DNA of 64,000 nt from Symbiodinium natans. Lineage: Eukaryota > Sar > Dinophyceae > Suessiales > Symbiodiniaceae. Each line of letters starts with the position of its first letter. Position 1 is the first letter of the stretch. The stretch is from contig CAJNDS010001068.1 in NCBI GenBank assembly GCA_905221605.1, positions 357,501 through 421,500 of the forward strand. Direction: 5' to 3'. The translations under genes were made by a program, and so were the position numbers. Below, piece after piece: positions 13,501 to 25,500 of the stretch. The notes under the pieces are model-generated. The model was given only the letters and a program-made list of their open reading frames with translations. It was not told where the DNA came from and did no database searches.

Positions 13501-16500
13501 ATTTATTAGGGTTGGGCGTTTTTATTTATATTAGTGAGTTGTGTAACATGGCAAACCTCATGAAACAAAAAAACACAAAAAAGTGCACTCCCACAGTCCC
13601 CCGGACTCTATATATATAGATATAAATATAGACGCGCGCACACACACACACACCCATGCTCTAAGCTTTTCAGAGTCTGAGCCAAATGCCGAACCCTAAT
13701 CCCTAAACCTTAAACCCTAGAGCCTACAAGTACCCTAAACCCTACAAATACCCCCCTAGACCCAAAACCCAAAACCCAAAACCCAAAACCCTAAACCCTA
13801 AGCCCTAAGCCCTAAGCCCTAAACCCTAACCAGCAGCCCCGGAGGTCGAGGCTTGGCTTGCTTTGCTGGAGTAGTCCGGCAACCCATGGGCGTCGTGACC
13901 GAAGCACGCGCGTGCGTGTCTAGTATATACTGAACAGACACACATCCCAAAAAATGCGTGGACTAGCCCTCAACCCTAAACCCTAAACCAGCCCTAAACC
14001 CTAAACCCGAAACCCTAAACCGGCTAAGCCCCAGAATCCCCCCCTGCTTTGCTCTCCGGGCTACAAGGCGCCCATGAGACCACCGAGGATGCCAAGCAAT
14101 GCGAACAGGGGAAGCTCCTCATACGAGTCATGGTTTAGGGGGTTTAGGGTTTAGGGTTTAGGGTTTAGTTGTTAGGGTTTAGGGACTGCCCTACAAGCTT
14201 TTCTGTCCCAATAGCGGCCAACAGAGATGAGGTAAAACAACAGCGCGCGGACCGAATCCTCCCGCATGGTGCAAAAACCCAGACACATGGGGGCTTACGA
14301 ACATAAGGGACCCTAATAGAAAAGGCCCCCCCATAAATAGTAGGATTCCCTGTTACCCAAAAAGGTACCCCCCCTAATTTCGGAAACCCCCACATCCGAA
14401 CACCCGTAAATTGTTGCCAGCGCCTCTTGGCAACCACTTTTACGAACCCCTGTACCTCTCCACCCGAAGAAGCCCGCCCTCAACCCTCCCAAGCCCTAAA
14501 CCCTAAACCCTAATCCCTAAACCCCAAAACACTAACCCTAAACCCTAAACCCTAAACCCTAAAACCTAAACCCCAAGCTCGCGCGCCAGGTCTCCCAAAT
14601 GGCATACTGGAGGTCCGGCAGGGCGCCGAACTCCAGGGGCACCGCTGAGCCCAGCATGCCCCAAAGGCCCCTGGTAGCGGGAGCTTTCAGCGGATTGCTG
14701 TATGTTTGGGGTTTAGGGTTTAGGGTTTAGGGTTCAGGGTTCAGGGTTTAGGGTTTAGGGTCTAGGGTCTGGGGTTTGGGGTTTAGGGTTTGGGCTTTCA
14801 GGGGATTTGCTTCTGATGGTTGCGTGGCCAAAGCTTGCAAAGGCTTTAGGGTCTAATGTTGCGCCCGCAATATTCTAGGGGGACGCTATTACGAAAATTT
14901 TTTTCGGCTATTCAGGATTTTGGCATTTCTTTTGGGGGTACACTATAATGAAAAGTGTTCGGGCCGTGACTGTTGTTTTTTTATGGGGCTCAGTCCTTCG
15001 GTTTTCAGGAAGGCATAAGCTTTCTCGAGAAGGGGAGATACTTGAAGCCTGAAGCCTCGACCTTTCCAGGATCTCCGAAAATCTTCTTTTTTCAAGGCGC
15101 GTTTCCTTTATAAATTCCTTACTTAAAACTATATGATTCCATGGGCGAATCATATCTGGAAAGGGGGTAGCTTACGGAGGCCTCCGGACATAGTTTAATA
15201 CCTTTGTTTGGGGGCCCATAATACAAATCTTCCGGGGCCCGGGGCTCAGTCCCTCGGTTTGCAGGAAGGCATAAGCTTTCTCGAGAAGGAGAGATACTTG
15301 ACGCCTGAAGCCTCGACCTTTCCAGGGTCGGGGACTGTTTGGGTATTTTTTTATATTCAGGGGCCCTCGATTGAGGGGCGTGGGGGGTAGATTATTAAAG
15401 CAGGTCCAACATTAGGCGGTTTAAGGTATCACAAAACCTGCAAAATACCGAGACCTAAAGCAGCAAAACGGAGGCCGGCCTCAGGAATTGAATCAGAGTT
15501 GAGCTGGCAGCTGAGGGGCTGAGGGGTTAGAAGTTGAGCGTGTTCTGCCCTTCTTAAAAACATTCGAACCTGGAACATCATAGAACCCTCAAGCCTAAGC
15601 GACACCACAGCCACACCAGCTGCCCCCCCAGAACCCTAAACCCTAAACCCTTTAAACCCTAAACCCTTTAAACCCTAAACCCTAAACTCTAAACCCGAAG
15701 CCCTCAGCCCCTAAAAGTCCCCCGAAGTTTCGCCGGCGCGCGTGTCAAAGCCGCCGTGGAAGAATCGCACGACCAGGGCAGCGCACGCCGCGGCGACGAA
15801 GGTCTTCAGCATAATGTCCACCTGGTCTCGCGGGTGTGGATGTGTTCTTTAGGGCCTCAGGGACCAAATGAATCCGTAAATTGTACATTATGCTACTGGC
15901 ATCCCTGTTTAGGGTGGACCCTATAAGCTGTTTAGGGCTCATTTGGATGGTTGTGGGTTCTGTGCTGACATTGTCGTAACCCTTCAATGACCCGCCCTCT
16001 TTTAAGGACTCCGGGTCTGCATCAGAGTTGCACTCATGTGCGTGGCACCTTCCTCAATGGCAAAGAGGACCTTGCTGCTGTTCAGGGTTTCGGGGAGTTA
16101 GGGTTTCGGGTTTAGGGGGGGCGGCTTAGGCAGTTGGTGGGAGTGCCCATATGGGTTTCGGGCTTCCAGCACCCCGCCAGCTCACAGACCTGGGCCCTTT
16201 TTCGCGCTTAAGGAGTCTCGCAAGGAACTCTGCACCCTCCCTGTCCTTCTCTGTACAGTTTTTTCATCCCGCAGGCCCAGGGAGTGGTGTGAGATGAGTG
16301 CTTGGACCAGTGAGAATCCCGTCAGCGTGCGAAGGGGGCGTGGGGTTTGGGGGGGGATTTCAAATCCCCCCAACACGAGCCCCCCGAACCCCTACTTCCC
16401 TATAACGCACAGTCCGCACACGAGCTCTTCTAAGCTCTTTTCCTCACGACTGCTCCCGGCCATGGCTGTTGTGCTGCGCCAGGACCAAGTCCTTGGTTCA

Positions 16501-19500
16501 ATCTGCCAGGCAACCCTAAACCCTAAACCCTAAACCCTATGTTTCTCAATTTCGCACCTTCCCTTTGCAGGCTGAGGTTCCTGTGTAGGGATCGTGCGCT
16601 ATACAGTAGCATGCGTTATAGGGAGGTGAGTACCGAGCGGACTCTAAGCATCAGTACGTGAGGCCGAGATAGCCTTCTCATGGTTTCAAGAGTGTGTAGG
16701 TTCGTTATTTCACCTGTTCAACTTATTCTCCTCCAGCAACACACAACCCCTTGCCCTCCATGCAACGAGGTGCATAAACTGCTCCAGGCTTCTAGGGGTT
16801 TGGCTGGATTCCTGGGGGGACGTCGGGGTTACCCTTTCTGGTCCAAGCTGAAGCAAGACGCCCAGAGTTGCTGCTTCTGATGGTCATCCCAATCTTCGAA
16901 GGGCATGAAGAAGACATCGTTCACCTGGGTTTAGGCGCTGTAGCCTCCGCTTGTGCCAATTAAAGAACTGAACACACATCAGATGCAGTGGCTGGCTAGC
17001 CTTGAGGATGACGTCGGTGCCCCAAGTAGGCCATGTACCTTCTGCATCCTGCTCTTCTCTACACAGCGTCCCAGATCCCACAAAATGGGGGAAAAAGAGG
17101 GACATCCGAATATACCCAACGATTGGGAGTCCCCAAATCCGGACCAGCCTCGGCCTGGGTCGGACCTTTAACCACTCTGAAGAAAAGTTGCTTTTTTTGA
17201 TGCTAGTTAGTGTCCTCCTGAAAACAGACAAGACTCTAAACCCTAAAGCCTAGACTTTTAACCCGAGGCCCAAAGTGTGATTTACATTGATCGCCTGGCC
17301 AAGGCACTATGCGAAACCACCTGAGCTTTTTCTTCGGGAAGCTGTTGAGGCTTAAATAGTCTTACTATAAAGAAAGGCTTGCCACTGAACTGCAGCAGAT
17401 GCGAAAGGCTTGTGATGTCGTTTCGGCCACCGCTTTTTTATCAGAGCTCGGGCAGCACATCTTAACACATGGACTTACCAACTTAGCCTTCCGCGCATGT
17501 CACAATGTGAAGGCCGAGCTTCTCCTCTTTGCAGCTGGCAACGGCTAAGATTTCTTTCCCACCTGGGTGGCATGTCGAGACACGGGAACGTCGAAAGCAT
17601 TAGCACCCCAAACCCCTGAAACTTAAACCCTATAAAGAACACTAACCTTGCGGAAGAGTTCCCATCTAAGCTTGCGATGAACCAGAGACCGCAAAGCACC
17701 ACTGTAAAAAAACAACCAGACGTATTGGACCTAGAGCATACAACGCAAGGTCAAAGTTGCAACCTGATTTTTGCCCATTGACATGGTAACATCAGACCTA
17801 GAAGCACATGGGGGTTGAGGAAATAAGGGAGCCCCTAATATAGACCCCCCCCCCCCGTGGGTGGCTTAAATAGGGTCTATTTGGAAGCTGGGACTCGGGT
17901 TTTCTTATAGCCATACACGTTTCCACGAGGGTACGCTGCTGTCACGTCAGTCGTACTATGGAGGCCTCAGGAACAAGAACCAGGTAGTTCCTCTTTTCTC
18001 TTCTCTTTTTCTCCTCAATCCTAAAGTCGAAGGCTCTCGTGAGGAGAAGAGAAGGGAGAGAAGGAGGGAAAGATAAGAGGAACACGATTTTCATGGGAAG
18101 AGCCAAGAAAAGAATAGAAGAGAGATAAAACAAGGCGCAAAGAAGATGGTACTCTTCTTTATCTATCCTCTCTCCCTTATCTCGCCGTTCCCTCTGTCTT
18201 TTCGAAATGAGAAAAACAAAAAGAAAAATGAAAAGAAGAAGGGTTAGGAAAAGAGCCGAAGAGATAGGCCGAAAAGAGGGGTATGGTGAAGTACGGCAAA
18301 GGTCCACGCACAAGGAGTCACCTTCTGCTTACCCTTCCACTGCTTGATTTTACAAGCTCCTTTCTTGTGTTTTACCAGTTAAAATTAAAAGGAAACAGAA
18401 GGAGAGAAGGGAAAGGGAAGTGAGAGAGGAGAGACAACAAGGAGGCCATTTTAATTTCCTGTGAGTTATCAAAAGGAATGCAATATTATGGGAAGAGCAA
18501 TGGAAAAAAAGAGTGGAAGAGAAATTAAGACAGGAGAGGGAGGTGCAAAAATAAGGCAAAGAGAAGATGGTGCCGTTTTCATCTCACCTCTCGTTCTTAT
18601 CTTCCTCTTCTCTGGTTCTTTTCCCTGTGAAATAAAAAAACAAAAGGAAGGACAATGAACATATAAAGGAACCCGTTTTCGTTTTCCGTTTGGGCACAAG
18701 GAAAAAACAGAGGCGATAGGGCGAGAGGAGGGGTTTGCTGAAGCATGGGGAGGGTGTACGGGCAAGGGGCCAACTCCGCCCACTTCCCCCATCCATTGAA
18801 AGAGGAAAAGGAACAGGGCCTCCATTCCCCTCTTATTCTTCCTTTCTTGCGTTTTTGTCGTTTAGAAGGGAACAGGAGAAGAGGAGGGAGAGAGAAGGAG
18901 AGAGGAGACATAAAAAGGGTTGCATTTTTAATGGGAAGAGCAAAGAAAAGACCAGAAGAGAGATGATGGGAGAAGAGGGGGAGACAAAACAAGGCGCACA
19001 GAAAATGGGCAGATAAGAAGAGAGGAAAGGGAATGACCAAGTACAATGAGGAGTTCTTCAATTTCCCTCCCTATCTCTTATGTTACTTTTCCTTCTTGTG
19101 GGGTGTCCCTTTTTCTCTTGAAGATGCAGAAAACGATTGAAAAGGACACCCGTTCCATCGCCCATATGTAGGGAAAGAGAGAGAATCATGAGCATCAGCT
19201 GGGCTTGCTGCCAATCCAACATGGGCGTCCCTTTTAATCGCATTCTGTGTCCTTTTTTCTCGCTTGAAGATGCAGAAAACGATCCAAAAGCACATCTGTT
19301 GGAGGAAGAGAGAAGGAGAGAGGAGAGATACCAAGGATTGCATATTTAATGGGAAGAGCAAGGAAGAGAATAGAAGACAGATGAATAGAGAAGATGGCGC
19401 TCTTCTTTATCTATTCTCTCTCCCTTGTTTCTCCCTTCCGTCTTCTTTTCGAAATGAGAAAAACAAAAAGGAAGAACTATGAGAAGGAGAAGAGTAAGGA

Positions 19501-22500
19501 AAGGAACAGAAGAGATAGGCCGAGAGGATGAATATGATGGAGTATTATGGAAATGCTCACGCGCAAGGAGTCACCCTCTGCTTACCTTTTCACTGCTTTA
19601 TCATATGAGTTCCTTTCTTGTGTTTTATCAGTTAAAAGGAAGCGGAAGAAGAGAAGGGAAAGGGAAGTGAGAGAGGAAAGATAACAAGGATGCTATGTTT
19701 CCCGAAGCGTGCTGCACGGAATAGAAGAGACAGGAAGCAAGGAGACGGAATCACAAAATAAGGCGCAAAGCTGTACATATCATCTCTCCCTTGTCTCTCC
19801 CTATTCCCTTTAGAACTAGAAAAAACCATTCTTGCTTTTCACAGATAGGTTCCCTCTCTCCTCTTCAGGAAATCCCCTTTCCCTTATGTTGCTTTTTGAA
19901 GCGAATAAGAAAAATAGCAGATAAGAAGAGAGGAAAGGGTCAATTTCCCTCCCTATCTCTTATGTTGCTTTTCCTTCTTGTGGGGTGTCCCTGTTTCTCT
20001 TGAAGATGCAGAAAACGATTGAAAAGGACACCCGTTCCATCGCCCATGTGTAGGGAAAGAGAGAGAATCATGAGCATCAGCTGGGCTTGCTGCCAATCCA
20101 ACATGGGCGTCCCTTTTAATCGCATTCTGTGTCCTTTTTTCTCGCTTGAAGATGCAGAAAACGATCCAAAAGCACATCTGTTGGAGGAAGAGAGAAGGAG
20201 AGAGGAGAGATACCAAGGATTGCATATTTAATGGGAAAAGCAAGGAAGAGAATAGAAGACAGATGAATAGAGAAGAGGGAGAGACAAAACAAGGCGCAGA
20301 GAAGATGGCACTCTTCTTTATCTATTCTCTCTCCCTTGTTTCTCCCTTCCCTCTTTCTTTTCGAAATGAGAAAACCAAAAAGGAAGAACTATGAGAAGGA
20401 GAAGAGTAAGGAAAGGAACAGAAGAGATAGGCCGAGAGGATGAATATGATGGAGTATTATGGAAAGGCTCACGCGCAAGGAGTCACCCTCTGCTTACCTT
20501 TCCACTGCTTTATCATATGAGTTCCTTTCTTGTGTTTTATCAGTTAAAAGGAAGCAGAAGAGAAGGGAAAAGCAAAAATTGAGCCCAACATTTTAGGACC
20601 AGGGCTTGCGATCTGACTCTTTGGAGCAAAAATCGATTCCAAAATCTTAGGGACCAGGGCTTTGGAGCAAGAAATGAGCCCAAAATCTTAAAGACCGGGG
20701 CTTGCGATTTCACCTTTTGGAGCAAATACTGGGCCCAAAATCTTAGGGACCAGGGCTTGCAATTTGACTCCGTGGAGCACAAATCGACCCCGAAATCNNN
20801 NNNNNNNNNNNNNNNNNNNNNNNNNNNNNNNNNNNNNNNNNNNNNNNNNNNNNNNNNNNNNNNNNNNNNNNNNNNNNNNNNNNNNNNNNNNNNNNNNGGC
20901 AGCCTCCGGGCAAAATTTGGCCAAATCGAGCTGCGCCTTTCTGAAGGCCCGAAATTTTTAAACTATCGCGGCTCGATTTGGCCAAATTTTGCCGGGCAGC
21001 TTCCGGGCAAAATTTGGCCAAATCGGGCTGCCCTTCGTATGCGATGAGAAATGCGTGGCTCGATTTGGCCAAATTTTGCCCGGAGGATGCCCGGCAAAAT
21101 TTGGCCAAATCGAGCCGCGATAGTTTAAATAATTTCGGGCCTCCAGAAAGGCGCGGCTCGATTTGGCCAAATTTTGCCGGGCAGCCTCCGGGCAAAATTT
21201 GGCCAAATCGAGCTGGGGGGTGGGGTCTGGGGAATCCCCCCCATTTGGAAATAAATTAATTAATTGAATTAATTGAATTAATTGAATTAATTGCATTAAT
21301 TCAATTAATTCAATTAATTCAATTAATTCAATTAATTCAATTAATTCCACCCCCCCTTTGGAAATAAATGAATTATTTGAATTAATTGAATTAATTGAAT
21401 TAATTGAATTAATTGAATTAATTCAATTAATTCAATTAATTCATTTATTTCCAAAGGGGGGGGAGGGGTGGGGGCTGGGGAATCCCCCCCATTTGGAAAT
21501 AAATGAATTAATTGAATTAATTGAATTAATCGAAATAATTCAACTAATTCAATTAATTCAATTAATTCATTTATTTCCAAAGGGGAGGTGGAATTAATTG
21601 AATTAATTGAATTAATTCCAATTAATTCAATTAATTCAATTAATTCAATTAATTCAATTAATTCAATTAATTCAATTAATTCATTTATTTCCAAAGGGGG
21701 GGGTTCAATTAATTCAATTAATTCAATTAATTCAATTAATTCAATTAATTCAACTAATTCAATTAATTCCACCCCCCCTTTGGAAATAAATGAATTAATT
21801 GAATTAATTCATTAAATTCATTAAATTCCAGGGGGAAAGTGGAAATTAAGGAATTTAATGAATTAAATTCTGTCTGTGCAACCCTACAGGACCTAAAATA
21901 GGGTCTATTTGGAACATGGCTCTTGTGAATAAGTATACGTTTTGGGGCCTGTTTTCCTCTTGTAAATACGATTCCCAGCTTCCAAATAGACCCTATTTAA
22001 GCTGCACACCCCCCCCCCCCCCCACCCCGCAAAAAAGTAGGATTCCCTGACAATAAGGACCCCCAGATAAGGTACCTCCTAAGATCGGAAACCCCCCCAC
22101 ATCCCTCTGAGCTTCTGAGGCCGTTGCCTGGCAGCTCTGGATGAGTTCTCCGAAGGGTGCAGGCATGCAGCGAGAAGATACCTGTGGACTCTTTGGGTTG
22201 AGGGGTTCAGGTTGGGATGTTCCCCGCTTATACTAACAGTCCCGAATAGGGATTATAGTACCCCCGATTATCATCCCCATTACGGACTGTCAGTAGAAGG
22301 GGGAACATCTCAAGGTCAAGGGCAAACCACCCACAAAAACACCCTCTCAACTCTTCCCCAGGCCCGAAACCCCAAACCCTCAACCCCAAATCCAAAACCC
22401 TTTGCCTTGGCCCTTGGTCTTGCGATGACAGAAGGCAGGGCCGATGACCTCGGCTCTTTAAAGGCCCGGTGGAGGTTGGCAATGAGGATGATCGCATTTT

Positions 22501-25500
22501 GGGGGTATATTGGAGGTTTGGCATTTCGCCAAAACTTGGGAAGGCCAAGGCCTTCAAGAACCATTTGTATCTCCTCAACCGTGAAAACAGCTGGGAGACT
22601 GCAAATTAAACCCTGAACCCTGAACCCTGAACCCTGAACCCTGAACCCTGAACCCTGAACCCTAAACCCTAAACCCTAAGGTGGAACTTTGCTTCCTTGA
22701 GTCCTCATGTCAGTGCTTACAGGCTACTGCCAAGTACGAGGCGGCCGGGGCGCGTAGGGCGAGTCTGGGTGAGCCCAGTAAAACTCGTGGAATGCCTCGA
22801 ACTCCTCAAAGTTCGGAGCGCTTGTACTCACGTCCTGAGACAGTTCTTCAGACATCTGGCTGGTTCTTAGTAGGGAATGAGGGAATGAGGTACCCAATAT
22901 TCCCTCATTCCCTACGAAGAACCAGGGCATCTTCACGCATTTTCCGGCCGAGTCTTTGTCAGACAGGGGTAAATATTTTCCGAGTACTAAATATGCGGAA
23001 AACTATATTCGCCATACACCGTTTTACAGCATGCGGCCTCCGAGCCCCCTAAACCCTCAGGCCACGGCTACATGACTCTGCTACAGGTCTGATGGTTGTC
23101 CGAAAGAACCTCACAGACTTGCTCCATTTTCGTTTACTTCCCATGTGGCATACAACATGGCACGACTTCATGTCCAACAGACTGAAACGCGCTGGAGAAT
23201 CAGCAGGGATCCCACTGTCAACCGCAAAGGAAGGTCCATAGTGAAGGTGCACAGAGTCCAATCTCGCATAAAACGTACATAAGCTCTAAGGAGCTGCTAT
23301 GAGCTTTTCAGGGACTGCGAGAAACTTCGCGAACAGATCATCGTCCCTTCTTCAGAGATGATCCTCGGGCTTCATCTCAGAGACTTTCTGTACCTAAAAG
23401 GGGCTCCAGACTTGCTGGCTGCTGGTAGCCGCACAACGCGCCTCCGACGTACGCCCCGCGAATTGCAGCAAAGGGTAGGATGCTTGCTCTGGAAGTAGTC
23501 AGGTTCAAGACCCAGCTGGGGTTTGGGTTTAGGGTTTAGGAGGATCTATTCGCTGAGGTGTGTAAGCCTGGAGTTTGCCCAAGAGTCACTTCTAAGAGCT
23601 TTTCCTAAGTGTCCTACAAGGTCCTACTATAGGGGCCTTGATAGTTAGAATAGGTTTTTTGGGGGTTATTCTAGTAAGATTACAAAATATTACAAAGGGA
23701 TCATCATCAGGACTACTATTCGTAATTATTCCGACCCCTATTCCGACCCCAATATTACACCAGCTGCTTGGCAAGCTGCAAATGCATAGCCAGGCAGGCA
23801 CCCCGTGGCATTGATGGGGTTCTCAAATCGCCACTCTCCTGTGCGTTCTGTTTTCGTGCTCATTGTTTATGAATACGTTCCCTTATAAGGAAAGAAAGGA
23901 AACTACAGATGATCCCAAAGCACTTCTCAGAATAACGATGTTCAAGAACTGTCGGACAACAGCTGTCACTACAACAACAACGACAAACACCATCGTCGTA
24001 CTACTATTACTACGAGCAAAGTAGAAGTCATAAATCAGGAGGAAGCTGCTGGCCGCCTTGAGGCTCCAAATTGGGCTGAAGTCGGTGTATGAAGGCATTT
24101 GTCCAACCAGAAGGAGGGTTCTAGTTTTTCGACTTGAGTGGCTGAGTGTTCGGGTTTAGGGTTTAGGGTTTAGGGTTTAGGGTTTAGGGTTTAGGGTTTA
24201 GGGTTTAGGGTTTAGGGTTTAGGGTTTAGGGTTTAGGGTTTAGGGTTTAGGGTTTAGGGTTTAGGGTTTAGGGTTTAGGGTTTTAGGTTTTAGGGTTTAG
24301 GGTTTAGGGTTAGGGTTTGCAGAGATGAGCTTCTCTCCTAGCCCAGCCTGCAACCCTCAGAGGGAGCAAGCGGCGCCCAAAGTGCGACACAAACAAGCAA
24401 CGCCTGCATGAGAATAAGGGTGTAAGGGCCGAAATTGGGGCCAAAATGCGTAGCGAAACACTACCCAACTGCGTTTGGAGCCTGAAGCTCGATGCGGCAG
24501 ATGTTTCAAAGCACAAAGGGATACCGGAAACATGTTCCGGTACCCCCCCCCCCCCTCTTGCCAAACTCTTCCTCTTCGAACTCAAGGGTGACTTTGAACC
24601 CTATAAAAAAAACCTATGAACCCTGTACAACCTGTATGGCCTAAACCCGAAATAGACCCTAAACCCTAAACCGGCCAAACACTCAAAAGCCTGTGCAAGC
24701 TGTCCTCCAGAGCGGCATTTCAGAGAGAACTCGAAGCCATCCTGGCCGACTCAAATAGCAAAAGGTCGAGGAGAAGCTTTTGCGCCCTAAACCCTAAACC
24801 CTAAACCCTAAACCCTAAACTCCTGCAAAAGCCTCCCAAACCCCAGCGATTTTACAGGTGCCACTGGGAGCTCTAGGACCCCATACCATTCAGGCTCAAA
24901 TGCAAGCGGACCTGCATTGAAATCACCACTGCTAAACATGCGGAACAATCATCTCCCCATATTTGGTAGCCAGGCAGGGACTCTTGAACAATTATCCCGA
25001 CTCTCGCCTTCCGGGAAAACAGTTTGCCTTCAGTTGCAGCGTGAGCACGTGCCCCCACAAGGGGAGCTCTTTGAGGTTGGACATACGAACAAACTCTACG
25101 CCCGAGACCCGTTTTGACGCACGGACTGAGGGCGGCGGCAACATTCTCTAAACAAAACCAATCCCTCATACCGCACATCTCCCAAATGCCTAAACCCAAA
25201 ACTCGGCGGCTTTATGGAACCCTAAACCCTAAACCCTAAACCCTAAACCCTAAACCCTAAACCCTAAACCCTGAACCCTAAACCCTGAACCACCATGCAC
25301 CTTCTGAGCTCTAGCCGGTTCGGTCCTCAGTCCAGGCAGCCTCTTCCAATCGCACCGGCGACCGCGAGCCCTGGATGCATGGGTGCATGTGGCAATAAAA
25401 TACAACAGTAATGTTTAGGGTTTAGGGTTTAGGGTTTAGGGTTTAGGGTTTAGGGTTTAGGGTTGCAAAAAACAAAAACACAATCAAAAAGACATAAGCA

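Larger units (their letters stand above)
11201..13603. mobile_element. 2.4-kb DNA transposon with 26-bp terminal inverted repeats
   Basis: Ends 11201-11226 and 13578-13603 are inverted copies differing at 2 of 26 positions (CGGGGGAC..GTGGGAGTGC). Both ends sit in AT dinucleotide tracts, so a target duplication cannot be read. Inside, the left 550 bp is an A/T-rich foldback; 11.9-13.2 kb is AT-rich with short frames on the minus strand (for example SIDEMTIKLTNTMPIIKSQR near 12.85 kb, and MGKYRRSILEETARTIASLE near 12.2 kb) broken by stops and shifts; 13.2-13.5 kb is a degenerate tandem repeat. It looks like a decayed autonomous or non-autonomous class II element; superfamily not assigned. Confidence 0.8.
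13690..15697. repeat. telomeric arrays of CLC introns 19-21
   Basis: 13690-13828, 13970-14025, 14130-14185, 14480-14577, 14705-14797, 15630-15697. Exons 20 and 21 are each boxed between two of them. Confidence 0.9.
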
